DNA of 64,000 nucleotides from Cherax quadricarinatus (GCF_038502225.1 NC_091378.1:6287600-6351599); one strand, 5' to 3'. Positions 43,688-52,515 are shown, counted from the stretch's first letter. Translations and numbers: made by a program. The notes: a model not told the origin generated them from the letters alone.

Positions 43688-44088
43688 GAAATATAAACAC
43701 AAATGCAGTATAATGTGATCCTTTATTCACAACGTTTCACCCACACAGTGGGCTTTTTCAAGTCACACAGGGATCTACCTGGGGTTGGAAGGTACGAGAG
43801 TATTTATAGTCATGTTCAGAATGTTGAGGTCAGGTGGAGAATGCTGCATCTGATGATCTACCCAAGACTCTATAACCCCACCCGGTAGATCATCAGATGC
43901 AGCATTCTCCACCTGACCTCAACATTCTGAACATGACTATAAATACTCTCGTACCTTCCAACCCCAGGTAGATCCGTGTGTGACTTGAAAAAGCCCACTG
44001 TGTGGGTGAAACGTTGTCAATAAAGGATCACATTATACTGCATTTGTGTTTATATTTCCATTGTGTCGGTATTTTATACCATTTATTT
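43688..44088. mobile_element. Palindromic PLE-tail insertion (401 bp) with 13-bp TSD
   Basis: Arms of about 175 bp (43689-43862 and 43883-44058) are near-perfect inverted copies around CTCTATAACC, with tails outward. The right arm extends about 31 bp further (ATTGTGTCGGTATTTTATAC and beyond). The flanks are CTAGCAGTAGGTG at 43675-43687 and 44089-44101. The related segment at 46622-46650 reads across as CCTAGGAGTAGGTGCGAA, an empty-site counterpart. The right tail has GCCCAC-TGT-GTGGGT between TGAAAAA and GAAACGT. Confidence 0.88.
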
Positions 44089-44500
44089 CTAGCAGTAGGT
44101 GCGAAGAGCACCATAGTCGTGGAGATTCTGAAGCAGAAGCGAACGAACGAACGAACGAAAGTTCAGGTAAGATCCCAAATGAGATGAGCGGGGAAGACGG
44201 GACAGACGAAGAATAGTGCTGGAGAGGAGTGTTCTTAGTCGTAGAAATAGAGCCAGGGCTTAACCCAGCAGCGAGGCGATCGTGGGACAGATATTGAGAA
44301 GAGAAGCAGAAGCAAGGCGCCTGACGCTTATATAGTAACGTCAGATGGAAATGGGACGGGTAGCAGACGAGGGCATAGTCACTGGTAGGCGGGATTCCCC
44401 AGTGGAAGTAGGTCCTACCCAAAGAGATGGATTAGTTGTAGTTGTCGTAGTCGTGGAGATTATGTGCATGTCCTCAGAATCAAGATTCCATGATGTTGCA
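44089..44500 (-). mobile_element. PLE body fragment, noncoding
   Basis: Bases 44091-44290 (AGCACCATAGTCGTGGAGAT, CGAACGAACGAACG, GTTCAGGTAAGATCCC, GACGGGACAGACGAAGAATA) match 46635-46670 and 47028-47165. No RT or endonuclease motif is visible here, so this is the non-coding part. Short frames are not genes. Confidence 0.6.
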
Positions 44501-44504
44501 GTGT

Positions 44505-44730
44505 CTGACAGGTTGTACAAGAATGGTATACAATACCGACAAGATGAAATTGAGACACATGTGCAACATCTGGGTATCTTTATTGTAGACGTTTCGCCAT
44601 CCAGTGGCTTTTTCAATACAAATTCCAGGACATAACTTGAAGACAGGAGAACTATGTACTATGTACATAGATGTTGCATATGTGTCTCAATTTCATCATC
44701 TTGTCGGTATTGTATACCATTCTTGTACAG
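44505..44730. mobile_element. Inverted PLE tails, partial right arm
   Basis: A minus-strand tail (44513-44640) is followed by a plus-strand terminal part (44664-44728: ATGTTGCATATGTGTCTC, CTTGTCGGTATTGTATACC), again tails outward. I could not find a target duplication. Bases 44731-45050 hold no gene; TGATGTCAG recurs there. Confidence 0.7.
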
Positions 44731-45034
44731 AAATGTTGTAACTCCTGTTGGAGACAACGTTTCGGAAACTTGATCCACGATGTTTTTTTCTTATTATTAC
44801 TCTCGGAAGTACGTTATTTACATCCAGTTCTGGCTCCTGGTGACCCTGCCTAAAGGCACTCTGCATTACGCAACATATCGTGTTAAGTGATGTCAGTACT
44901 CAGGGAGGCTCAGATTATTTTAGCTGATGTTAGATGATGTAAGCACATATACCTAACATATGTCAACTGATGTCAGCAGACAGAGGGACGCTAATTACAT
45001 ATATGATATTTATTGATATCAATAGAGATGAACT

Positions 45035-45240
45035 GGGTATAAAAACCGACAAGCTGATTAAGACACTCGTATAACATTTCGGAAACTTGACTGAGGATAC
45101 GTTTCGCCAGCCAGTGGCTTCTTCAGTCCAATACAGAGAATAACATGAGAACATAAGAAATAAGGAACACTGCAGCAGGCCTACTGGCCCATGCGAGGCA
45201 GGTCCAAGTCTCCTACCGGATTGAGCCAATGCCCTAGCCT
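45035..45240 (-). mobile_element. PLE tail followed by dispersed motif
   Basis: Minus-strand tail at 45040-45145 (CGTTTCGCCAGCCAGTGGC, CTTCTTCAGTCC). It is joined to a plus-strand GCAGCAGGCCTACTGGCCC...GAGGCAGGTCC copy at 45150-45235, preceded by ACATGAGAACATAAGAA. Confidence 0.7.
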
Positions 45241-45349
45241 AGTTAGATCATCAGTTGACATGATGAGGAGGATTATGAGGTGTAATCAGTCTGAACACAG
45301 ACTCCAGGCTGAGGGACTGATTACCGTACACTCATCTTACTCTCTTATT

Positions 45350-45515
45350 AAATAACAAAAAAAAAAAAAAGGAACAATACCGTGACTGGAACGATGCACA
45401 AATAACCCGCACATAGAAGAGAGGAGCTTACAACGACGTTTCGGCCCGACTTGGTCCAAGTCAGACAGAAACGTCGTCGTAAGCTCCTCTCTTCTATGTG
45501 CGGGTTATCTGTGTA
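45350..45515. mobile_element. Palindromic PLE-type insertion (166 bp) with 13-bp TSD
   Basis: The flanks are TTACTCTCTTATT at 45337-45349 and 45516-45528. Inverted arms (ATAACCCGCACATAGAAGAG ... and its reverse complement) meet at GACTTGGTCCAAGTC. GAAACGTCGTCGTAAGC appears on both arms. The left arm extends about 46 bp further (AATAAC, A-rich run, GGAACAATACCGTGACTGG). It is the same subfamily as the single copy at 8006-8095. Confidence 0.87.
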
Positions 45516-45559
45516 TTACTCTCTTATTCTCTGTATTGGACTGATGAAGTCACTAACTA

Positions 45560-45721
45560 TTATTATTATAATCAAGGGGGAAGCGCTAAACCCGGAGGAT
45601 TATACAGCGCCTGGGGGGGGGGATGTGGAAGGCATTCAGGCTTAATTCGGGGAACTGGAGCACAGATCCAATTCCCTAAATCAAGAGCCCCTCACCAACA
45701 TCAAGGAACCTTCCTTGAGGG
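45560..45721 (-). mobile_element. SINE (162 bp) with 14-bp TSD
   Basis: The flanks are GAAGTCACTAACTA at 45546-45559 and 45722-45735. On the minus strand it runs from CCCTCAAGGAAGGTTCCTTG through CTCCGGGTTTAGCGCTTCCC to a (TAA)n tail. It is nearly identical to the copy at 47175. No RNA polymerase III box is obvious to me. Confidence 0.9.
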
Positions 45722-45789
45722 GAAGTCACTAACTAGCGAAACGTTGGTTTCTGGGGCAACAGAATTTACCCTGGAATTTACAGGTTTAA

Positions 45790-45980
45790 GTTTAAAAAAT
45801 CTGTACATAGACGGTATACAACACCGACAAGCTGAAAAATTTAGACACATCTGCAACATCTGGGTATCTTTATTGTAGACGTTTCGCCATCCAGTGGCTT
45901 TATCAGTACAAATTCTAGGACATAATTAGAAGACAGTAGAACTATGTACAAAAGATGAGGTAATCAGTCCCTCAGGTTTA
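45790..45980 (-). mobile_element. PLE-tail copy
   Basis: ACGGTATACAACACCGACAAG, GCAACATCTGGGTATCTTT, GTAGACGTTTCGCCATCC, then ATGAGGTAATCAGTCCCTC. Bases 45981-46471 hold no gene; a GGTTTAAGTTTATTAGGCAC stretch at 45973 is a fragment similar to 45782. Confidence 0.75.
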
Positions 45981-46484
45981 AGTTTATTAGGCACAGGTAC
46001 ACATACGTACAATTATCACGGTGTAAATTAGCCAGGATAACCCAAAAAAGTCAAAGTGGCTTATTTCCATTGAATCTGTAAGCCTACTTCAGCTTATTTC
46101 TAAGCCAAGCTATATCCGAATAAGCCATCTTTTAGTGGATGAAAAAAAAAACCCAGAATTTGGCGGAAATTTTCTTATATCTCCTAAAATGTTTTCTGGT
46201 ATTTTCTTTTCAGACCTGATTTCTGACTTTCTTCTTCAGTCGCGGCTTGAGAATGGCTCAAGACGGATCGAAATGTTACGACCATTCCTCGACAGGGTGA
46301 TATATGCCATAATAAAGTTCTAGGCCGAGAAACAACACTTAATAAAGTTCAACACAAAGGGCAACTTGATTTGTCGAAGTTCTTAATAGCAGTGAATTAC
46401 ACTGATCTGAAATATACTCCCACACTTATTCCCCAGGATGCAACTCACATCCGGACTATTCAACTGTGGAGAAGCTAATTGCCG

Positions 46485-46683
46485 ATGAGAGTAAGACACA
46501 TGTGCAACATCTGGGTATCTTTATTGTAGACGTTTCGCCATCCAGTGGCTTTATCAATACAAATTCTAGGACATAACTTGAAGACAGTAGAACTATGTAC
46601 AGAAGATGAGGTAATCAGTCCCTCAACCTAGGAGTAGGTGCGAACAGCACCATAGTCGTGGAGATTCTGAACCATTCGTACAC
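46485..46683 (-). mobile_element. Single-tail PLE insertion (199 bp) with 13-bp TSD
   Basis: The flanks are AAGCTAATTGCCG at 46472-46484 and 46684-46696. It holds a minus-strand tail, the CTCAACCTAGGAGTAGGTGCG junction, the CACCATAGTCGTGGAGATTC body segment, and at the right edge ACCATTCGTACAC, resembling the outermost end of a plus-strand tail. Bases 46697-47027 hold no gene. Confidence 0.82.
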
Positions 46684-47027
46684 AAGCTAATTGCCGTTAT
46701 TAGGGCCTGGTGCCACCACGAACAACTTGCCACAATGTGTTCAACATTGGTCGATTCTATACCAAAGTGTAGCAATGCTTATACAAGTACAGTGTAATCA
46801 CATCTCATATTAAATCAATTATCTGGCATATCACTGCAGCATATTTTTCAATTAAACATTAATTTCCCAAGTAAACGTCTTATTTCAACACTGTCCTAAT
46901 TATAATATCCTTACTACTGTGCCTCCCACGTATCTTTTTAAAAGTCTTACCTCTTTAACAGGGTCAGTAGATGCAATGATACTTGATAAGACTCATATAT
47001 GTGTGAAATATCGCAATGAAAATGTCA

Positions 47028-47457
47028 GTTTGAACGAACGAACAAGTTCAGGTAAGATCCCAGTGGGATGAGTGGGGAAGACGGGACAGACGAAGAATAG
47101 CTCTGGAGAGGAGTGTTCTTAGTCGTAGAAATAGAGCCAGGGCTTAACCCAGCAGGTAAGGTGATCGTGGGGCATTATTATTATTATAATCAAGGGGGAA
47201 GCGCTAAACCCGGAGGATTATACAGCGCCTGGGGGGGATGTGGAAGGCATTCAGGCTTAATTAGGGGAACTGGAGCACAGATCCAATTCCCTAAATCAAG
47301 AGCCCCTCACCAACATCAAGGAACCTTCCTTGAGGGGGATCGTGGGGCAGACTTGAGAGCAGGGACTGTTGCATCGAACTTGTGGTAGTTGAAGTCTTGA
47401 ATCTTGACTAGCTGGCAGCAGGCTAGGTCACATCAGAGGGTAGTGCACACATGGGAG
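47028..47457 (-). mobile_element. PLE body fragment, noncoding, with SINE insertion
   Basis: Matches 44140-44290 (GAACGAACGAACAAGTTCAGG, GTAGAAATAGAGCCAGGGC). It is interrupted at 47175 by a SINE. It continues past the SINE to about 47457 (GGCAGACTTGAGAGCAGGG). Confidence 0.6.
47175..47337 (-). mobile_element. SINE (163 bp) with 12-bp TSD
   Basis: The flanks are GATCGTGGGGCA at 47163-47174 and 47338-47349. Near-identical to 45560-45721, with a TTA-rich tail on the left, i.e. (TAA)n at its 3' end. Confidence 0.9.
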
Positions 47458-48338
47458 TTATAGGAGTAACTGAGGACGCAGGTTAGCAATAGAGCCATTT
47501 TCTAACTTTTTGAAGCTGCTCCTAGATAGGCGGTATAATTTAGCCTTGTTACTGAAGGTGAAACGTAGAGGCTTGATGAACTCAAGAACTTGGGTGAGTG
47601 TGAAGTGAAGCGGTGATTCACATGCATACTTGACTGTTCCAGCACCGAGGCTTTTGTAGAGTTCAGTACAGGTCATGGTGTCAGTATTTGAAGGAGAAGT
47701 GTAGAAGGCAAGGTTTTCCCATGAGGGTTTACTGGAGCCGTCTGTATCTTCCTCTTCTGGAGTGGATTCATTGGGCGAATCTACAATGGTGGTAGCAGGT
47801 GACTGAGGGTCGACAGGAGCAGTGGTGAGGTGTAATGATTGTGTAACAGCAGGCTGGAAGAGGTGGGAGACGGTGGTCAAGGCAACATGATCATCATTGT
47901 CAGCGGTGGAAGTGGTTATAGAAGTTACAGGAGCAGTTGCTTGGGTAGGAGACAGGTCTGCAGGTGCAGTAAAGTTCAGGGCGTTGGGAAGGATCTTGAG
48001 GATGTCTGCTGAAGGTGTGGAGTCCGGAAAACTGAAGGCAGGCATGTTGTTCAGATGAAATAGTTCGTTAATAGTGGTGTTGAAAGTGCCGGGATTTGCT
48101 GCGTTTGCCAGGTGTGCATACAGCATGCAGTACAGCACCTTGGAGGAAGCACCGTCGGGAAGTGGAGAGAGGGAGTTGCTGAGCGATGGTGCCTGTAGAT
48201 TGGCGTGTAGAGTCTTGGTGGTGTCGGTTTGTGGTTTAGTTATTGCAGCGTACGTCGGTGAATTGGAGGTGTTCTTCAGAACTTTCGTTTTCTTCAATAT
48301 TTCTTTCCTGGGTGGGCACTTATCTGCAAGGGTATGAC
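47458..48338 (-). pseudogene. Gag-like ORF of a retroelement, C-terminal part
   Basis: About 293 codons on the minus strand from HTLADKCPPRKEI at 48332 to the stop at 47458. HTLADKC completes a zinc knuckle whose first half (CLNCKG) lies at about 50376-50400, so this is the downstream half of one ORF split by inserted repeats. The middle (Ser/Thr/Pro-rich, ATAPVTSITTS) looks unstructured. The C-terminal TLTQVLEFIKPL...LYRLSRSSFKKLENG is helical. CCHC gag-like ORFs of this kind are ORF1 of non-LTR elements or gag of LTR elements. No polymerase lies downstream, so I cannot choose. The first residues of the long open frame (from 48378) come from the inserted repeat, not the gene. Confidence 0.65.
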
Positions 48339-48421
48339 GATTACATAAGAACATAAGAACATAAGAAAGGAGGAACACTGCAGCAGGCCTGTTGGCCCAT
48401 ACTAGGCAGGTCCTTTACAAT
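48339..48421 (+). repeat. Dispersed repeat, left half (split by PLE)
   Basis: ACATAAGAACATAAGAAAGG, CACTGCAGCAGGCCTGTTGG, CCCATACTAGGCAGGTCC. It is separated from its right half (50230-50375) by the PLE. CAGGTCCTTTACAAT is duplicated at the break (48407-48421 and 50230-50244). Confidence 0.8.
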
Positions 48422-50229
48422 AAAGTTGGTAGAATTACCGACAATATGTAAAGTAAAAGGACACCCTAAACCAGCACACATGTATGGTTTACCCAAGACC
48501 CATAAACACAATATTCCTCTCAGACCAATCACGTCAGGAATAGGCAGTGCTCCACACAAACTAGCCGGAGTTCTTGCCAAACATCTTTCCTGCCTTCTGG
48601 GGACCATCAGCCCCGCTCATCTTAAACACTCAGGCGACCTTCTCAACCGCATCCGTAACCTCTCCATCCGTAACAAGAAACTAAGCAGTTTGGATGTGAC
48701 TTCCCTCTTCACAAAAGTACCTACCAAAAAAGCCATCGAGGTTCTACGACGTAAAGTCAACCAGGACCTTAATCTTCCTTTACCTCCCGGAGATTTTGTT
48801 GACTTGATTGAACTCTGTGTTAACTTCAACTGTTTTTCCTTCAATAACAAGCTCTACAAACAAACCTACGGCATGGGAATGGGGTCCCCAATAAGTGCCG
48901 TCCTAGCCAACTTATACATGGAACACCTAGAGTCCGAACACTTCGCCAACATCATCCCTTCAAGCGTCACTTGGTTACGTTACGTGGACGATGTCCTCGT
49001 AATAACTCCAAAACGTTTTGATGTACGGGATCTTCAGGCAAGGCTCAACGCAGTTGAACCAGCGATTCAGTTTACACTAGAAGAAGAGTCCAATGACAAG
49101 CTACCTTTCCTCGACGTCCTCATTCACAAAGTAGACAACAACCTAAGATTTCAAGTTTATCGGAAACCCACCAATAAAAATGATCTCACACACTTCTATT
49201 CCAGTCAAGATACCAAGACCAAAAGAGGCATCATCATCGGGTTTTTCCTAAGAGCATACCGAATTTGTAGTCCTGAGTTTCTTGACGAGGAATGTACTTA
49301 CATTCACCAAACATTCACTGAGTTACAATTTCCTTCTTTTTTCATCAAAGACTGCAAGAAAAGAGCTCTTCAGATCATCAATTCTCCACGCATCAACACC
49401 GCTCCCAACAAAGTTATAATTCTTCCCAACAGCAAGGTTGCACTAAACGTCTCAAAAGTACTTTCACAAGCTAACACCAGAGTCGCCATCGCTTCTACCA
49501 CTTCAATAAAGGATCTAACCAGGACAAAACCCAAGCACCACGAACCAGTCAATGCAGGAGTTTACACTATACCCTGTGGAGGCTGTGACAAGATCTACGT
49601 AGGTGAAACAGCAAGAAACCTCGACACCCGCCTCAATGAACACATATACGCATGTAGGAACGACAACTTAAACAACGCCTGTGTACAACACCGAAATTCC
49701 ACCAATCATCTTATGAAATTCAGAGACGCCCAATTAGTGATAAAAGAAACTAATTTCCGCACACGCAAATGCCTTGAATCAGCACTGATCGCTGTTTCGA
49801 ATACAATTAAACAAAACAACGGCAGCTTCACCATCTCCGAAGTCTTAGCAAGAATCCTCCTGAAAACAGTAAACCCTGCCATCACATAGTCTCTCCTGTT
49901 ATACTACACAAAGCACAGAGAGTGAACACTGAAACAACCTGCCTCATTCCAGTTTATATTTGTCCAACCTATTTTTATGTTACCCAAGTAATAGCTTTTA
50001 TATCCTTTTACTCATGTACGAATTAATTGCTTTTGTCACTACCACTACTACTACTACTACTACCACTAGTGAACATCGGAATGGTACCTCACTAGTATTC
50101 ACCTCACTCTGAGCCTTTATATACCCTCTGTGTCCATGTATTGTTTGTAATGGCTTGATAAAGCTCCTGGAGAGCGAAACGTTGCCACAATAAATGTCAC
50201 ATTAGTTGCACTTGTGTCCTTTTACTTTA
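48422..50229 (+). mobile_element. 5'-truncated Penelope-like element with 15-bp TSD
   Basis: CAGGTCCTTTACAAT flanks both ends (48407-48421, 50230-50244). The left end is a 42-bp inverted tail, AAAGTTGGTAGAATTACCGA ... GTAAAGTAAAAGGACAC, and the right end is GTGTCCTTTTACTTTAC, so the termini are inverted with the left reaching 26 bp further. Between them lie a truncated RT/GIY-YIG ORF and a 3' region with a (CTA)n run (50040-50065) and the tail hairpin GCTC-CTGGA-GAGC flanked by TGATAAA and GAAACGT. Confidence 0.9.
48465..49889 (+). CDS. PLE reverse transcriptase with GIY-YIG endonuclease, N-terminus missing
   Basis: Open to the stop at 49889, about 474 codons from KPAHMYGLPKTHK. The reading frame also runs back about 13 codons into the inverted tail, which is not native. 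RT landmarks are YGLPKTHK, RPITSG, LDVTSLFTKVP (metal-binding D), YGMGMGSPISAVLANLYME, LRYVDD (catalytic YVDD) and LPFLDVLI. The C-terminal domain begins near 49555: AGVYTIPCGGCDKIYVGETA, then TRLNEH, a GIY-YIG nuclease with the conserved Y, R and the CGGC cysteine pair that precedes KIYVG in many PLEs. The product would nick DNA and copy element RNA. A full PLE ORF is usually some 250 or more residues longer at the N-terminus, so this copy is truncated, with the remainder intact. Confidence 0.92.
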   Translation, partial: PKPAHMYGLPKTHKHNIPLRPITSGIGSAPHKLAGVLAKHLSCLLGTISPAHLKHSGDLLNRIRNLSIRNKKLSSLDVTSLFTKVPTKKAIEVLRRKVNQDLNLPLPPGDFVDLIELCVNFNCFSFNNKLYKQTYGMGMGSPISAVLANLYMEHLESEHFANIIPSSVTWLRYVDDVLVITPKRFDVRDLQARLNAVEPAIQFTLEEESNDKLPFLDVLIHKVDNNLRFQVYRKPTNKNDLTHFYSSQDTKTKRGIIIGFFLRAYRICSPEFLDEECTYIHQTFTELQFPSFFIKDCKKRALQIINSPRINTAPNKVIILPNSKVALNVSKVLSQANTRVAIASTTSIKDLTRTKPKHHEPVNAGVYTIPCGGCDKIYVGETARNLDTRLNEHIYACRNDNLNNACVQHRNSTNHLMKFRDAQLVIKETNFRTRKCLESALIAVSNTIKQNNGSFTISEVLARILLKTVNPAIT

Positions 50230-50375
50230 CAGGTCCTTTACAATTCATCCCACTAACAAACATTTGACCAACCCAATTTTCAATGCTACCCAAGAAATAA
50301 GCTCTGATGAGCAAGTCCCACTCAAATCCAACCCCTCCCACTCATGTACTTATCCAACCTAAATTTGAAACTACC
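50230..50375 (+). repeat. Dispersed repeat, right half
   Basis: TTCATCCCACTAACAAACAT, CCCTCCCACTCATGTACTTA, TCCAACCTAAATTTGAAACT. It is the continuation of the repeat at 48339-48421, which interrupts the gag-like ORF. Confidence 0.75.
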
Positions 50376-51138
50376 CTTGCAGTTAAGACATGATGGTGTT
50401 GTAGTAATGGTGCAGGATCTGAAATCGTGTCCATCATTCCCACATTTTGAGCAAAACTTCTTATCCTTGATGGGGCAGTCCTTGGTGGTGTGGTTATAGG
50501 AGTAGCAGGTCCAGCAGTGGGAGATGTATGTGAAACGTTCTTGTTCTATATGACTTGGGTGACTGTGGTAATATGAGATGGCCAGACCGTCAGAGAGCGC
50601 TTGGGCAGCCATGGAGATGTCTGAGAATGTAATCTTTAGCATAGATGAGGCGTTAGGGATCTTGGAGATGCTGTCTACCGAGGCCCAGGTGTTTTGTTCC
50701 TCAATAGATGTCTTCATTGCTTCAGTAGAGAGGTGTGACGATATTGTCCAGTCTTTTCAGAAAGACCGAACGTTTCGACTTCAAGAATGGAGACGGGGAT
50801 ATAGTGAATTATTGTTTTAGTAGGGTCCTGATTGAAGAGTCGTCCATTAGTTTTGACGCTTCCGTGTCGTCTGTGCAGACGACAGTGAAGGAATCCTTCA
50901 GAGAGTGGCTTGCCGTAAATTTGACCTGCAGGCAGGTCTTAACGACAGTAGCTAAAGCTAACTTCGAGGAGTCATTTATTACATCATTCACAGGCTTGAT
51001 TTTCACACGATGCGACAGTATTGTGAAAAAGGATGTGACGTTTGTAGAATATAAATTCCCCACCCCGGCGGGGTCGAAGGGAGGCTTCTTGAGCGTAGAG
51101 CAGGTGTCAGTTTTTACTCCTTGTGTCTTTTTAAGCAC
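50376..51138 (-). pseudogene. Gag-like ORF of a retroelement, N-terminal part with CCHC knuckles
   Basis: Minus strand. From ATG 51138 the frame runs to about 50809 (PPFDPAGVGNLYSTNVTSFF). It shifts near 50840, where FNQDPTKTIIHYIPVSILEVE continues in another frame, and shifts again near 50730 before KTSIEEQNTWASVDSISKIP. The third segment has knuckles HCWTCYSYNHTTKDCP and FCSKCGNDGHDFRSCT, then CLNCKG, where the inserted repeat begins. The third knuckle is completed by HTLADKC at 48332. Such proteins bind element RNA. At least two frameshifts plus the insertion make it dead. The class (LINE ORF1 or LTR gag) is unresolved. Bases 51139-51655 hold no recognisable gene. Confidence 0.7.
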
Positions 51139-51655
51139 TTGTCAGTTCTTCCATACTCCATGTATGAGGATATTGGACAGTACATCGTGCTCAGGTACTT
51201 TACACACCCTCGCTGGCGAGTACTGAGTACTGGGTCTAGCCCCGACTCTCTTCCTTTCTCTAATTCTTTCCTCTCCTCCATCTATTCTTCAACTATCCCC
51301 TCACCCCTAGTGGGTCCTTAAACGTGAGTCCCTTCTGTTTAGTTACCATTCACCTATTTGCTCGTACATATTTTTTCCTTTCTCTCTCTACACTTTCATT
51401 CATCTTTCGAGAATTTGTTGACATTTAGTATTCATGGGTCATGGTTTGAGTCACCGTCCACTTTTCCCAGTGAAAATAAGTCACTGACTTTTTTGAGTTA
51501 TAATAGGTAACTTACATACACGTTACTATGTATGATAATTTGTGCAATTGTATTAATGTGTACCTGTACCTAATTAAACTTACTTGCATGTCACAGGTAG
51601 CCAGCTGCTTGTTCCAGTAGCTAAGAGCTCCAGATTGGCAGCTCTAAATGCTTAT

Positions 51656-51908
51656 TTTAATAATAATAATATCTTTATTTACTACAAGTACATGTACAAG
51701 GTATACAGTCATAGCTGACATCAGTGACACCACTATATAGAAAGCCCCTTGTTATGCAGAGCATTTCGGGCAAATTAGGTCCTTGTCCCAGGATGCGACC
51801 CACACCAATCGACTATCACCCAGGTACCCATTTCATTGATGGGTTAACATAGACAACCGGTGTATAGAAACACGCCCAATGTTTCTACCCTCGCTGTGTG
51901 AAGCGGGA
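51656..51908 (-). mobile_element. tRNA-derived SINE, head diverged
   Basis: (AAT)n at 51658, then TATACAGTCATAGCTGACATC, AAAGCCCCTTGTTATGCAGA and AGGATGCGACCCACACC as in the copy at 60944. The tRNA-like head (51870-51908) is poorly preserved and no B box is visible. Confidence 0.8.
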
Positions 51909-51914
51909 GCTTTA

Positions 51915-52020
51915 GAGACCAGGCCACTGAAGAAGCCTGCTGCTCAGGCGAAACGTTTGCACAATGAAAATACCCAAGCGTTACATGTGTTTTACTCATC
52001 AACTAGTCAGTACTGTATAC
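51915..52020 (+). mobile_element. PLE-tail copy
   Basis: CTGAAGA at 51927-51933, a perfect 5-bp stem GCCTG/CAGGC, GAAAC at 51950-51954, then ATGAAAATACCCAAGCGTTA and CAGTACTGTATAC. Bases 52021-52249 hold no gene. Confidence 0.8.
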
Positions 52021-52248
52021 AATCTACAAGACAATCATTCTGTTATTGCGTGCGACTGTGTCTTGAGATGTGTGTTAGGTTAGGTAAGATTTCTCAGGGA
52101 ATAGGAAAAGTGTTTCCTGACCCGGATCTTAGTTATATAATGACCCACAGCTGGAGCTTTTGGTCATATGACCGAGGCCTTCCACTGGCTTACCTTTCCA
52201 CCCCTTTAAAAATTATGGTTATAATTGTTGGTGGGTCACGAGGTAGGC

Positions 52249-52249
<1 letters not shown>

Positions 52250-52334
<85 letters not shown>
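52250..52334. repeat. (GT)n microsatellite
   Basis: Pure GT over about 85 bp. It abuts a minus-strand CR1 end, followed by a second GT tract at 52479-52512. Confidence 0.97.
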
Positions 52335-52337
<3 letters not shown>

Positions 52338-52339
52338 CA

Positions 52340-52475
52340 CCTAGTTGTACTCACCTAGTTGAGGTTGCAGGGGTCGAGTCCAAGCTCCTGGCCCCGCCTC
52401 TTCACTGGTCGCTACTAGGTCACTCTCCCTGAACCATGAGCTTTATCGTACCTCTGCTTAAAGCTATGTATGGAT

Positions 52476-52482
<7 letters not shown>
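52340..52482 (-). mobile_element. CR1-type LINE 3' end, 5'-truncated
   Basis: The reverse complement reads ATCCATACATAGCTTTAAGC, AAAGCTCATGGTTCAGGG, AGAGGCGGGGCCAGGAGCTT, CGACCCCTGCAACCTC. It is bounded on both sides by (GT)n. Bases 52513-52785 hold no gene. Confidence 0.85.

Positions 52483-52515
<33 letters not shown>

Larger units (their letters stand above)
45285..45780 (+). mobile_element. PLE tail split by two later insertions
   Basis: The host tail runs ACTCCAGGCTGAGGGACTG, then TTACTCTCTTATT, CTCTGTATTGGACTGATGAAG, GAAGTCACTAACTA and GCGAAACGTTGG. It is interrupted by a palindromic element (45350-45515) and a SINE (45560-45721), both with clear target-site duplications. Confidence 0.85.

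Noticed and set aside
50735..51226. 163-codon plus-strand frame
   Set aside because: It is the antisense shadow of the gag-like ORF on the minus strand, which carries the zinc-knuckle motifs.
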